Positions 10,800 through 23,300 of a stretch of DNA of 64,000 nucleotides are shown one piece after another (within the stretch, counting starts at the first letter, position 1; every line of letters starts with the position of its first letter). The stretch comes from Sycobia sp. Sy_11 (lineage: Eukaryota; Arthropoda; Insecta; Hymenoptera; Epichrysomallidae): positions 62,001 through 126,000 of the forward strand of contig JACCIC010000094.1 in NCBI GenBank assembly GCA_018907035.1, written 5' to 3'. A model generated the notes under the pieces. That model ran no database searches and had not been told where the DNA came from. It worked only from the letters and a program-made list of their open reading frames with translations. The position numbers and the translations under genes were made by a program.

Positions 10800-11988
10800 T
10801 ATTAAATACGGCTTCGATGGAGAAAATTGTACTTTCGAGTTCGAGCGGTAAGAAAAGATGACCAAGTATATCGAGACGACCTTTTCGGAGAGTATCATGT
10901 TCGGACTATAGGAAATGTCTCGGGACGACTGCTATAGAGAGTTTTGTGTTGGGGAGGTACAATACAATGTCCAGGTATCACGAGACGACTCTTACTGATA
11001 GTGTGCGTGTTCGAATGATAGAATACTAATTTCTTCATAGAAGTCATACTGACATACCTGGACATTGTTTCCCGCCAACTATACACGACACTCCCCGTAG
11101 AAGTCGTTTCAAATCATCTGGAAATCGCGATTGATTACATCCCGTTACCTCAAGACGATTTCTATAGAGTTATGTGTTCGATTGATAGAATACGATGTCC
11201 AGGTGTCTCTGGGCGATTTCTACGGGGAATATTGCATTTAGTTAATAGAAAACGATGTAAAGGTATGAGGAAATCAACTTCTATGGGAAGATTTGTCTTG
11301 AGACGGTAAAATACGATAGCTAGGTCTTTCCGAACGACTTCTACGGGGAGTATTGTCTTTAGCCGTTAGGAAGCGATGTTAGCTTTCTCGGGATGACTTC
11401 TACTGGAACTATCGTATTTAGTTGGTAGAAAACGATGTTCAGGTATGTCGGGAAAACTTCTACGGGGAGTTTCGTGTTCGGATGATAGAATGCAATTTCC
11501 AGGTGTTATGAAACGACTTCTACGGGGAGTTTCATGTTTGGACGGTAGAAGACGATATCCAGGTATGACGGGACGATTTCTACGGGGAGTATCGTGTTTA
11601 GTTGATTGGAAACGAAGTTCAGGTATTTCGGATCTGCTTCTACGGGAAGTTTCGTGTTCGGATGATAGAATGCGATTTCCAGATGATTTGAAACGACTTC
11701 TACGAGGAGTGTCGTGTATAGTTGGTGGGAAACAATGTGCAGGTATGTCAGTACCACTTCTATGAAGATATTCGTATTCTATCATTTGAACACGCACACT
11801 GTCAGTGAGAGTCCTCCTGGGGTACCTGGACATTGTATTCTACCTCCTCAACACAAAACTCTCTATAGCAGTCGTCCCGAGACGTTTCTCATAGTCCGAA
11901 CATAATACTCTCCGTTGAAGTCGTGTCTGAAATCTTTTTCTACCGCCCGAACTAAAAAGTTAAATTTTCCCCGTAGAAGTCGGTAATA

Positions 11989-12048
<60 letters not shown>
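10752..12048. repeat. Palindromic minisatellite element bounded by (AT)n tracts
   Basis: Two (AT)n tracts (10752-10797 and 11993-12048) enclose about 1.2 kb made almost wholly of degenerate 60-bp units. The left 350 bp (10790-11145) and right 340 bp (11657-11999) are inverted copies of each other. For example GGTACAATACAATGTCC (10955-10971) is answered by GGACATTGTATTCTACC (11829-11845), and the junctions ATATGCATATTA and TAATATGCATAT mirror each other. By eye the arms agree at roughly nine of ten positions in their best 240 bp. Unit orientation changes near 11030, 11145 and 11760. Open frames of 20-residue periodicity on both strands (11366-11833 minus, 11445-11765 plus) are a by-product of the 60-bp period. 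Confidence 0.9.
11146..11760 (+). repeat. Core 60-bp minisatellite array
   Basis: The unit begins TTCTACGGGGAGT and contains CGTGTT(C/T)(G/A)G, GATAGAA and TCCAGGT. Starts of successive units fall exactly 60 bp apart at about 11459, 11519, 11579, 11639 and 11699, with more diverged units to the left. This is a head-to-tail array of about ten units lying between the inverted arms. Confidence 0.9.
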
Positions 12049-12050
<2 letters not shown>

Positions 12051-12258
12051 ATCAATGGTCGGCGAAATATTAGCGTTTTGAAGTGGACGGTTCTTTGCAG
12101 CAGCTTTTTATACAGAAGCTACGGTAGGTAATTTACGGTAAATTATTTTTAGTAATATAGATTTTAATATATTGAATACTTTTTACTTAGATATTATTGA
12201 ATCGTTTATGAAATCGATTAAATGATTATCTCGGGCGAAGCCGAGACGGGGTTGCTAG
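12049..12258 (+). mobile_element. Helitron-type 3' end
   Basis: About 210 bp follow the (AT)n tract and end with a hairpin CTCGG-GCGAAG-CCGAG (12230-12245), a short GC-rich spacer and CTAG at 12255-12258, followed by T. A hairpin just upstream of a terminal CTRR is the known 3' signature of Helitrons, which move by rolling-circle copying. The same 210 bp, diverged, end a second element at 57310, showing that this is a repeat family boundary. The palindromic minisatellite is probably its cargo. No helicase gene is present, so this would be non-autonomous. Confidence 0.65.
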
Positions 12259-13722
12259 TATATATATGAAAAAATTAATCATCAATATTAGTTCTAATAA
12301 ACATCACCAACATGTTTGAACAGCTACGTGGATACTACAATTGTTCCATATAAAAATATTCTTCAAGTATAAAAATATTTTTCAGTTATTTAAAAGGTAT
12401 TGAAAACTTGTATTCTACGTAATGAATACTGTGTATATAAAATAACATAATGTAATCAAATTTAATTAATTGTTTTCATTATTCTTTAGTAATCATAGAA
12501 AAAATAGTTTGAGTTCCAAATCACAAAGTTTATCTGGATAATTGTATTATCTCTTAAAATTAATATTATTTTCACGAAATTTTTTTTTCCAGTCTAAATA
12601 ATTAAGTGAAAAAATTAATAACTTCACTTTTCATTACTTCAAGAATCGTTAATTTGAGAGATATATTTTCATCTTGCACCATACATACGATACAATAAAT
12701 AATGGGAAAAGCATTTCAAATAAAACAATCTAATATTAAAAATAATTACAATTTTCTTTTTCTTATTGAAATATTATGTAGTGTAATTCGCATGAAAATA
12801 TATAAGTATTCCCACCAAATATTTAATATTTGAGAAAGATTTTTTTATTTTTACATACACAATCTTGAAAACTATTCATTGCTGTTTAAATTGTTTTAAA
12901 TTGTTCAAATATTGATGTTATTTAGCATTCATAATTTTTTCAAACACGTTTTTTTGTTTGAAAAAATTATGATATTTACAATTTTAAACACAAAAAATTT
13001 TGTCAATTTTAAAATTGATTTCTTACGAATAAGACAAATATTACGAATGTATAAATAAATACAATATAATGTAATTAAATATTATAGAACAAAATTTTAT
13101 TTTTATTTAGATTTTTATATTCAAGGTAATCAATAATAACGAAACTATTTTTGACCTTTTTAAACTTAATTTCTTTTGCCATTCAATTTATTTATTTTTG
13201 ATATTTTTACAATATCCAAAAAGCAATTACATTCTTTTAAATCGTGATGTAAATATTTTATAACACACTTTCATATGATGACCGTCAATTGAAGCATGAT
13301 CATATGCTTGGAAAATTATTTAAAGCTCAAGATCTGTTTTCGTACGAAAATCTCTATCAAGATGTGTGGTCGCGCTCCAATGGCAAGTATAGGTACTACA
13401 TCCTTCGGATGGCCGTGCTATATATACAATGATATTGGGTTTCGAAATTTTGACATAATTATTGCGTCAATATTAAACCATTATATTACTCTTAATTAGG
13501 CTTAAAAGAAAGCTACTCCGTTATGCTACAATTCAAAAAAAGTTTTATGTAAAAAACTTTTATTATACTCAAATTTTTAAGCAGTGGATGTTTTTACCCT
13601 CGTATTCATTATCTTTCTAGTTATTTAATTTTATCCATCCGATAAATACTCACTAGATTTGCGTAGTTTCAGATATTACTAACTAAATCAAGTGGACTGA
13701 TAGCGCCTCGAAGATGAATTTG

Positions 13723-13725
<3 letters not shown>
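12259..13725. other. AT-rich intergenic DNA
   Basis: No gene or repeat family recognised. Homopolymeric A and T runs and short palindromes such as CACGTTTTTTTGTTTGAAAA around 12944 occur. Confidence 0.6.

Positions 13726-13783
<58 letters not shown>
13726..13783. repeat. (AT)n microsatellite
   Basis: About 58 bp of uninterrupted AT dinucleotides. Confidence 0.95.
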
Positions 13784-13787
<4 letters not shown>

Positions 13788-14566
13788 TTGCAAGTGATTT
13801 AAACTGATTTTAAACGGTTTTTTAAACTCGATTAAAAGAGTCCAATGATTTCACAGAGTGAACAGAACCGCAATAAAATTTTTTATGGGTAGCTATTTTG
13901 CGAAAAAAGAAATAATTTAGTCTCTACAATTCCTATATTTACCAAAAAACTTTTCAAACACGGACCCGCAAGTACATGACAAAATAATTTTTAAATTATA
14001 TCTTCATAGTACTGTATTCGCACGTTCTAAATAAGTCGGTGCATGGGCACATTTTTAATAAGCAACTTTTTTATTGAATAATAATAAGTAATAATTTCGA
14101 AAATTATACGGATTGGTACTCATACGTATTTACATATACTTGACTATGTAAAAATTGATTACAATACTTTCTTTCTTTTAAATTAGAAATATTTATAAAT
14201 AATAAAACTATAAGTTTTATTGTATTGTATTGTAGTTGTATTGTACGTAATTCACTGAGAAGTCTAATTAAGACAAATAATATTCAAAGGATAAGGAATT
14301 CGAATACACCATACTTGTCTTATTTTATACTATCGTAGAAAGTAAATTTGAAGAGATTTGTTTTACGTTGAAATGAAGTATAGTGATAAATTTTAGATTT
14401 TTGTATGACTTTAAGCACCATCAGATAATCTTATAAAATCCATTGAAAGGTTAAATATGTGTACATTATATTAAACAATATTTGTTGACGAAAACTGATA
14501 ATTTCAATCATGTTAGTATCATTTAACTTGAAAATAAATTTCTCATACATGACAAGCCGATTAATG
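13784..14566. other. AT-rich intergenic DNA
   Basis: Nothing recognised before the TA and TIR of the next mariner. Confidence 0.6.
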
Positions 14567-14638
14567 TACGAGGCTGTATTGATAAGTTTCCGGCCTGACC
14601 AAGAGAACGTTTTTAAGAATTTTTTTTTATTTCTCGAC

Positions 14639-15930
14639 CTAGTCTCCTCCAAGGCTGATACATTTCTCATAGCGATGTTCTAGTCTCGTAATGTCATCTC
14701 TATAGACTGATTCGTCAAGCTCCTTAAAATACCCATTTACAGCTTCGATTACTTCTTCATCGTCCGCAAATCTCTTACCGCCAAGCCTTTTTTTGAAGTT
14801 AGGAAACACATAATAATCACTCTGGGCTACGTCTGGAGAGTAAGGAGGGTGCGGCCTATGCTGGTCTTTGACGTAAAAATTACTGTTCATGAAGCGTAGA
14901 AACCACTATGGGCATGTTCATTCGCAAAAAGCGGCCTCACCATAGATATTTGAGAGCATTTGACGCGCCTCGGACGCGGATTTCTTCAGATTAAAGCAGA
15001 AAATTAAAATCTCCCACAAATGACAGGAATTTGGCTCGTATGCTGACATGTTTAATCGAGAATAATTTTATGATGATAATGATTTATGGAGAGTAAGGAG
15101 AGTGCGGCATCAATTCAAACTTCAGATCGTTGATTTTAGCCATCGCAACGATTGACGTGTGCACTGGTGCGTTATCGTGATGAAACAAGATTTTTTTCTT
15201 CGCCAGATGAGGTCGTTTAATTTTCACTTCGTGGCTCAAACGTTGCAATACGTCTGCGTAGTATTGACAAGTGATATTTTTACCCTCTTCAAGGTAATCA
15301 ATGTATATAATACCTCTTACATCCCAAAAAATAGTAGCCATAACCTTGTTCGCCGAAAAAATTGTTTTGGCCTTCTTTGGAGTTGGTTCCCCAATGGTCC
15401 AATCCACTGTTTAGACCGTTGTTTGGTTTCAGGAGTGTAGTGCTGGACCCAAGTTTCGTCAACGGTTACGAATCGACGCAAAAATTCGCTTTGATTACGC
15501 TTATACAACCCCAAATTGGCGGCAGAAATGTTCTTTTGAATCAATTTTTGGTCGACTGTTAGCAAACGCGGCACCCATCTTGCACAGAGCTTTTCCATAT
15601 ACAAATTTTGGTGCAAAATATTTTGTACACGTTCATATGACATCTTACAGATCTCAGTTATCTTACGCACTTTTAGTCTGCGGTCTTTCAGTACTATTTG
15701 ATGTTTTTTTCGATCATATCTCTAGTTGTGACCTCAATGAAGCGTCCTGAGCGAGGCTCGTCAGAGGTGCTCACACGACCCTTTTTAAACTCGGAAACCC
15801 ACTGTTTAACGGTTTAACATGATGGGGAGGATGTCCCCAGTGTAGAGTCCATCTCTTCTTTAATTTCCTTCGGCATTAACCCCTTCAAATAAAAGTATTT
15901 GATGACAGCACGATTTTCCAGCTTTTCCAT
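14639..15930 (-). pseudogene. Mariner family 2 transposase, copy A, broken
   Basis: From the ATG at 15930 (MEKLENRAVIKYFYLKG) through a helix-turn-helix region to the DDE domain: KITEICKMSYERVQNILHQN (15670-15600), RRFVTVDETWVQHY with the first catalytic D, KTIFSANKVMATIFWDVRG, ILFHHDNAPVHTS with the second D, LMPHSPYSP, then the foreign segment, then DVAQSDYYVFPNFKKRLGGK with the third D, and EVIEAVNGYFKELDES to the end. The family is the D,D34D mariner type. Frameshifts around 15700 and 15400 and the insertion inside the catalytic core prevent function. The copy at 34304-35588 is the closest relative in the window. Confidence 0.88.
14834..15108. repeat. 231-bp mariner-1 segment inserted in mariner-2, flanked by 22-bp direct repeats
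   Basis: TGGAGAGTAAGGAGGGTGCG at 14834-14853 and TGGAGAGTAAGGAGAGTGCG at 15087-15106 extend to 22-bp direct repeats with one mismatch. Between them, 14858-15075 matches 8696-8913 of the family 1 mariner over 218 bp with no length difference and about eight mismatches. The matched piece is the transposase N-terminus, from the start codon to KDQH. The uninterrupted family 2 copy has a single copy of the 22-bp sequence at the equivalent place (about 34577-34593). Confidence 0.9.
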
Positions 15931-16110
15931 TTTTACGAAAAACACAGAGGCGTCTCGTTCAGCGTGCTCTCAAGCCTAAACTAACATGGCGATCGGACTG
16001 AAACTATAGCTACAAGCTATCTAAGGATGGTACTATAGAACGCCACCTCAAGGTAGGCCTAGTGGCGCCATCTCTTGATCAGGCCGGGAACTTATCAATC
16101 CACCCTTGTA

Positions 16111-16982
16111 CGTTCAAGTGTCGATATTTTAGAGAAAATTGCTTCTTGCATTCCCTAGGAGAATAAGTTATAGAATGATGCAGATTTGCCATTTTCACTG
16201 GTTTACTATTTTTATTTCAATTTTCTTTTATTGAACTTAGAATATTTCTCTACAGAAATTCCACTTCCTTTTTTTCTGTAATATAATCTTACTTTAACTT
16301 TAATATCAAGCAATAGCTTTGTGTTTTCGACTGTTCTCATGGGATTTTTCACTCTTTTATGCCCCTTTAGCTTTTGATCCTTTTGAGGTGGCCTTCTTTT
16401 TTTTTGAAATTTCATATAAATTTCCGATTTTTTTGTTCACGTTACGCACACTCATTACCTTTTCACCCGTCGCTAAAGCGCAATATAAAATGTTAGACTA
16501 CTATACGTATATTTCCTTGTGAGTTTTCATTTAATGTAAATGCTTTTAATTAAAATGTTGAAATTTCTATGGAAGAACGTTTTCTTCAAAAGTGAAAAAG
16601 TATCATCTTATCAATTGATGAGTTATAATTTTTCATTGCATAATGAATAATACGCAAAGTAATGATAACCTGCCATCTTATATTGCCGTAATAGGATTTA
16701 TTTCTTTTTGACAGTATAGAAATTTCTGATATTACGATTGTGTCATTGTACATATGAACATTTGAATTTACCTAATAGACGTTGAATTTATCTAATTTAC
16801 GTCAACAAATTGATATTCATATTAAAAAAAATTTCATACGATTCCACTATAGTTTTACTTTTTAGTCAAATTTTGACTCTCAATCATATAGCTTTTATAC
16901 ATTTTATTGTGCCGTTATAGTTCGCTCGGTGCAAGTTCACGCAAACTCTCGAATGTGCGAGTTATTCTCAGTTCTTTGTATC
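16111..16982. other. AT-rich intergenic DNA
   Basis: Nothing recognised. Short frames at 16212-16522 overlap on opposite strands and are compositional. Confidence 0.6.
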
Positions 16983-17002
16983 CTTTCCCCCCCTCTCCCT
17001 CA

Positions 17003-17043
<41 letters not shown>

Positions 17044-17057
17044 CCTCTCTCTCTCTC
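16983..17057. repeat. (CT)n microsatellite
   Basis: Pyrimidine tract of CT repeats with CCC and TTT interruptions. Confidence 0.95.
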
Positions 17058-17139
17058 ACCATTTCTATCCTTTCAACTTGCGCCGTAACCTCGTATCTCG
17101 TATAATAAGTATATGTATACACATGCACTTCTACATGCA

Positions 17140-17141
<2 letters not shown>

Positions 17142-17187
<46 letters not shown>
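17142..17187. repeat. (AT)n microsatellite
   Basis: Uninterrupted AT repeats within a longer TATA-rich stretch. Confidence 0.95.
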
Positions 17188-17193
<6 letters not shown>

Positions 17194-19480
17194 TACAGTA
17201 CATAGTATATATAAGATATGTATATGTATAATGTATACGTTCAGACTTTGCATTCTGATTTAGCCCCTCCTCCGCACTAGCATCTCTTTTTAACAGCCTC
17301 TTATCTTTTTCATTTCCTGGCTTTATTGCGTTTTCTTTCTCTTTCTGATTCTCGCCTTCAACTGTTACACATAAGCTTTAAGCGCTTTTTCCTTTTTCGT
17401 TTCTTATACTTTCAAATTTACGTAGGTATATAGTGCAGACGATACAGTGTTCTTTTCTAATGTTTATTACTATATTAAATGTTACAGTATTTTATAACTT
17501 GTGAATTCGTTTCATTGTTTCTTTTCTTTTTTGTTGAATTTTTGATAGTATATTTTTAATCGAAATGGACAAATAATAATTATGGAATAGTAAAAGACAT
17601 GAATATAGCAATTACATAATTAATAAAGGATGATATGAAAACGAAAATCGCAAAAAACGATCAAATAAAACAGCATGTTTCTTCAAAAAAATTTTACAAT
17701 AAAATTAATTAATAAAGTTTATAGGAATCTTAAGATAATTATAATACTTTTTTAATATAAAGAATAGCATTTCACCGTATAACACAATTATTATCACAAG
17801 ATGCTAAATAATTTTCAAATTATTCTAAAACAATTTATCCTTTACTAATACGGCAAGTTTCTGTTTTCGATATAAAATATATCATTCCAATGATGTATAT
17901 ATAATAAGTGTTTAGTGCTACGTAGACCTATAACAACGTCTATTATAAATATCTTATTAATGCTACTTTCACTAAGCAGCTTAAAACGGACGGGTGCAAT
18001 GAGCAAAGTTATCCCTAAGGAACTTTATGGAATAAATATATCAAAAAAGCTCCCAGAAATCCCGAGAATGTTCTAATAGAAATAACTGAAAATTTATGTT
18101 TATCCAATAAGAGAATTAATTTAATAGCTTTTTTTGGTAATTACTTTCATAATTTTTTGTATAAATTATAAACGAAATTTTCATAAATTTGCCTTATTTG
18201 TATAAATATCCAACAGTGGTAAAGTAATTTCGAATTCATAATTTAAACGAATTTATAGCGAGAATATATTTTATTCTGGAGTGTACGGTATAAATTTTGC
18301 AAAATTCGCAATAAATTATTAATGGAAAAATTACTACACTTAATTGTTATTTCTGTAATGAAATTTATATATATAAGGGTTTTTAATTCAATTTTTATGT
18401 ATATTAAATTAAATTTATGTGATGTTTCGCGGTTAAAATATTTTACTGCGGACGGTATATTCCATCATAATGAATATAATTAGTATATAATTTTTCACGA
18501 GTATAATAGTATAAATGAGAGAATATATAATATCAAGATCTAACTATTTAAAATGAAAAAATTATTTTTTCAAGTTCCAGAAATTGCTATTTCAAAATAG
18601 TGTAGACAAAAAATGGGTCGTGTGCATAAAAAATTAAATATTTAAGCATCGCGTATGTTTCTTTAAATTGCATTTTTACTGGCTAGAATGACTATTGTTA
18701 ACAGTACAAATATTTCACTATCGTGCGATGCAAATATTATAATTTTAACAATAATTTGCTCCAAATTATCAAGAGCAACTCTAAAGGCCAAATTAATCTA
18801 TATTGTTATAACTAATAATGAAAAATTATATAATATCAATTCATTTAACATTTTCATCGTTTCAGAAAAACGATTGCTATGTATCGATATGTATTTCAAC
18901 GATTAAATCGATTTGAAAGACTTTAACTCAAGTCAAAAGCAGTATACGACTTTTTTACTCAAGTCAAGGAGTATGAAAGTTTTAGTCAAATCAATGATCA
19001 TATGATTCAAGTATACGATTCAATTGTCAAATTTTATATGATTTAATTATGTTTCGCCATATGGATACAGCGTAATAATAATTTAATTAATTACCCACCT
19101 ACAGCTAAGTAGGACAATCGCTATATTATTTTATAAGAATTATGTAATAAGGAATTTTATATCATTAATTTCTTCATAACATTATGCGAACTGCGTAGCT
19201 GGTCAAGGGCGAAACGTATAAAATAGCCTTTTCTCAGTTTCTTAAAATCAGATGATATTTTATTTTTCTTCTAATACGTAAAAAAAATTTTTGGAACACT
19301 TCTTGTAAAGTAAAAATCTTATAATATGCTTTAATCGCCAAAAGGCATCTCGATGTACGGCATTGTTTTCGTGAATCGATTCAAGTATTAAATATAATAT
19401 TGTATATTATTTAAATATGTTTCAACACGTAAATGCAGTTCAACTATTTGATTATTGAAAAAATTCTTATATAGAAGCGT
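17188..19480. other. AT-rich intergenic DNA
   Basis: No gene signal. Frames such as 18688-18906 have no recognisable content. Confidence 0.6.
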
Positions 19481-19854
19481 TCTATTTAACCGTATAGGCT
19501 CGAGCTAAAGAACAAGAGGGGGTAGCCATCCGAATGCCCGCATGTATATATATACAGCATTCAGACAGACAGACAGTCGTGAAGCAAGGGAGGGGTTGGT
19601 GTTGGAGTGCCTTCGTAAAAGAGAGCGAAGTCGAGAGGGAGTGCTGCCACCCCTCTCTGTATATATATATAGCACGAGTGAATGAAAGTATAAAAAGGGT
19701 TAGGGGTGGGGCAGCGAAAGAAAGGAATAGGCCAGCGCACTTATTCCACGCGCTTGAAAACCGAGAGGGGCTCGGGATGATCACAACCTAGGATGCGTAT
19801 ATATATAAACCCACACATACACACGTATATTCTGGGACCCGTCTGTCCTGCGTC

Positions 19855-19922
<68 letters not shown>

Positions 19923-20244
19923 AGAGGTGTGTATATATGGATAATTTCAGGAGTGCGTTACTCAAGCCGACGGCATTCTCCTTTTGGGGCTTGAAATACG
20001 GCTTGCGGGCGCACGAAGGCACCGGCGTCAACGCCTTGTGACTTTACTCCTGACAGGGCTCTGTCGCTTATATATATATATATATATTCGCTCTCTCCCC
20101 GACTCGACTTGGGAGACCGTCGAGTGTCTCTGGAAGGACGACTTGACGTTCGCGAAGCGGGACAGTAGATGCAGTACAGAGGGACGCGGAGGCGAAGACG
20201 CGAAAATTCTATTTCTCAATTATTTCCTCCATTCCTGTCCTCCC

Positions 20245-20248
<4 letters not shown>
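19481..20248. other. GC- and CpG-rich patch with embedded AT microsatellites
   Basis: Sequence such as CGACGGCATTC, CACGAAGGCACCGGCGTC and CGCGGAGGCGAAGACGCG contrasts sharply with the AT-rich flanks. It is split by (AT)n tracts at 19856-19918 and around 20070-20088. Overlapping frames exist on both strands with no family match. Possible explanations are a promoter-type CpG patch or an old element. I see no decisive splice or TATA context. Confidence 0.4.
19856..19918. repeat. (AT)n microsatellite
   Basis: About 60 bp of uninterrupted AT dinucleotides. Confidence 0.95.
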
Positions 20249-20294
<46 letters not shown>

Positions 20295-20300
20295 CTCTCT
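20249..20300. repeat. (CT)n microsatellite
   Basis: About 52 bp of CT repeats with one interruption. Confidence 0.95.
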
Positions 20301-23300
20301 GTTTTTCTGTCAAGTTTCTTGTTTCTGTTTTAAAGTTACCTATATTTACTTCATTATGAAAATGTTTTGCTTTTACGTATTTTGTTTACGATTAGTTTTG
20401 GGATTATAACTAAAGAGAAAAAAATTATAGATAATTACTGTATAGTCTACTAAAATATACGTCGATAATTTTAATACTTTTCCAAGTCTCCAATCTCGTT
20501 TACCTTTCAGTTACGGTTATGCAATTTTTTACAATATGAATTATCTATAAAAAAGAAATATAATAATGCCTATTATGGAAATATGATGCATAAATAATTG
20601 TTTTATAATTATTTTGAATAATTAATTGGAATAATTAATTTAATGGTAATATTCATATTAGTCAATGCTACTAGATGACAATGTAAAATATATAGAATAC
20701 GAGTGTTCACTTAGACTGGATCTATTATTATATACGTCAAGATCATTATGTATGTTATTAGTGTATGCTAACGTGCTGATTCAAAGTAACTGAAGTTGAT
20801 TCAACACATTTTTTGACCCATTGTTCTGTGAAAAGTTTTTCAATTTTCTATAATATTGGAATGGCGTTATGATTTACATCATTAATAACATTATTATCAT
20901 TTAAATTAAATTTCCGAGTGCTTTTATTGATGGAACAATAAATATAAAGTTTCTATCGAATTACGACATTACTTCGCTCTTTCATCCATTGAAATTTTTC
21001 TAGATTCAATTAAAGTTAATTGGAAAATAATCTGTAGACTCAAAAGTTATAATCCAAAAAATGTTTTCAATAGGAAATAATATAAATTATGTATACATGT
21101 CGCCCTAAGTATCACCTGCTTGAACTTATCAGTAAAGAACGACAGTTATTATTACTTTTAATAAAATTATATTTGATTTGAGTGCAATGTAATTATCTAT
21201 TAAAATTTTATATATTTAATACATATCCTTATTATATGTGTTTATTATTACAACGTATATTTGTTTAAATGATACTTCACGAAAAATTTCTATAAGATAG
21301 AGAAATATACATGTACTTACTTGTAAAGAAATACTCCGACAAATATAACAGCTGCAATTTTACTCTGTTAAATGAATTTTGTAGACAACTAAGAACAAAA
21401 TACTAATATAATCATAATTTTAATAGCAAACGCTTTAGAGAATTAATTATAATTCAATATATTTAATAATAATATATGCATAATGCTTGTGGTCGATGTT
21501 TAGTTCCTACAAACCAGTAGCTTTAGAACTAGATGATTTATTTACCGATCATGCATATATTAAACTTGAAAGGCGACAATGAATGAATGACGATATATGG
21601 ATGATCTCGACTTCCATCGCATTGTTTGGAAATACAATTCCTCCATTGTGTATAAAAAATACAACTGATCAAGAGCCATCAAAAAAATAGATACAATGAG
21701 GCAATTAAACAATTATATGTAGTTGTGTTTCTTTCACAAAGAAAATATTCGTACCAGTAAGGTTATTGTGTATATTTTCCTTTTGTATTATTTAAAACAT
21801 AGTATAAATCTTGTAAAAGTATGTCAATTGTGTAATCTTTGTATATTGACTTCTTTGTTGATCATGAAAAATCATTGCCCATATACTTTGAAAAACTGTT
21901 ACTAATGTTAACAAAAATTTCGAAGATACGAGATTTCTTAAATGGTTGTGGGTAGAAAAAAGCGTTTCTAGAAAAACAGAATGCACCCCTTTCCATATGA
22001 CAAGAATGATTGAAATATCCAAGTAAATACGTTTAAAATTGAGAAATCAAAACATTCTGTAACTTAAATAATATGCTATTTATAATAGCATTGCTAGAAT
22101 TTAGTAAAGTTAAAATAGTTAATTATGATAATATATATTAATAGTTATTTTCGAAGTATTATATAATACTATAATATTTAAATTCCGCTACAAACGATAA
22201 GATATTTAAAAATATTTAGCTGAAATGAAATGTCCAAGAGAATAATTAGTAACAAGAAACTATTTGATTATATATAATTTGACGGTTTTTAATGCTCAAT
22301 TAGTTCATTAGAAATAAAATGGTCAAACGAGATTTATTACGGAATCGTTTAAAACAAGAGAGAATTCAGATGGGGATTACTCCCGTAATGAAATATCAAG
22401 AGTGTTCGGGTTAGAACGATCTAAAAAATATATAACTATAGCATAATTTATAATATTAGAAAAGTTGCTTATGAGAAAAATATATAAAAGGAGGAGTTGT
22501 TACCATGAGCATCAAATATTTTTTAATACTTTTTCCAAGCTTATAAACATTTTTTCAATTGTTCACACTAGCATTATTATAAAAATTACCATCTTTCTTT
22601 AATAGATTTTAAAAAATAAATTTGAAACTAAAAATTCTGAACACATGTGAATATAAAGAACGAAAGATGTTCAACAACGTTGAAAAAAAATTCGAAGCAG
22701 AATCTTGATTTATTTCAAGGAAATTGTAATATTTTATTTTCATACAAGATTTTCAGGCTCTTTGATATTTATCTTCGTATGATTGGGAATTGGTCATCTA
22801 CCATTCTGTAATGAGAAATGCAGTAAGTGCCCTAAAGCGAAACGTCCTATTTGTTTGATGATATATTTTTACGATTAAAACTATTTTCAACCCAGAAAAT
22901 CTATACAGATCCTCCATTCACTCTGCTATCGCCAGTAGTCATCTTTAGCAAATCAGCGTCAGCAGCAATTACCAAAGACAACCTCTTTCTCTTTCCTTGA
23001 AATCGTTTTTTAAAAGGAAATCATACAAGTTTCAGTTGAAATTTATTTGATAATGAATATTGAAATAAGTCTTTGCAGGAAATGACATACGTGTGGTTCG
23101 TTTAGTTAGAACTTATATTACAACTTTATAAAACTTGAATAATCTCAGGTAAGTCAATAACTTACTGATTTTTGTATGTATACCCTATATATATTATTTT
23201 GAAATAGCCAGAAAAATCTTGCCTTAATAAGAAATTTGGATTCGAAACATGCGAGGATTATCGGCATAGAAAAAAGTTGAACAATTTATTACTAGAATTT

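Larger units (their letters stand above)
14569..16108 (-). mobile_element. Mariner transposon (family 2, copy A) with an internal foreign segment
   Basis: TIRs CGAGGCTGTATTGATAAG (start 14569) and CTTATCAATCCACCCTTG (end 16108) are inverted, include GTTTCCGGCCTGA-type sequence and are flanked by TA on both sides (14567-14568, 16109-16110). Length is 1,540 bp against 1,285 bp for the related copy at 34304-35588. Most of the difference is the 231-bp insert at 14856-15086 plus its flanking duplication. The copy is inactive. Confidence 0.9.

Noticed and set aside
11366..11833. 155-codon minus-strand frame with 20-residue repeats (and a 106-codon plus-strand frame over the same bases)
   Set aside because: Both strands stay open because the DNA is a 60-bp tandem repeat. 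There is no start context, and the array is part of a palindromic repeat element.
16907..17263. 118-codon frame through (CT)n and (AT)n
   Set aside because: Translation is polyserine/leucine and poly(IY) from microsatellites. The frames at 19793, 20028, 50091, 57349, 57464, 58286 and 60139 are of the same kind.
19482..19791. Overlapping 100- and 85-codon frames on opposite strands
   Set aside because: Open on both strands because the patch is GC-rich. No domain, no conserved motif, and AT microsatellites are translated inside.
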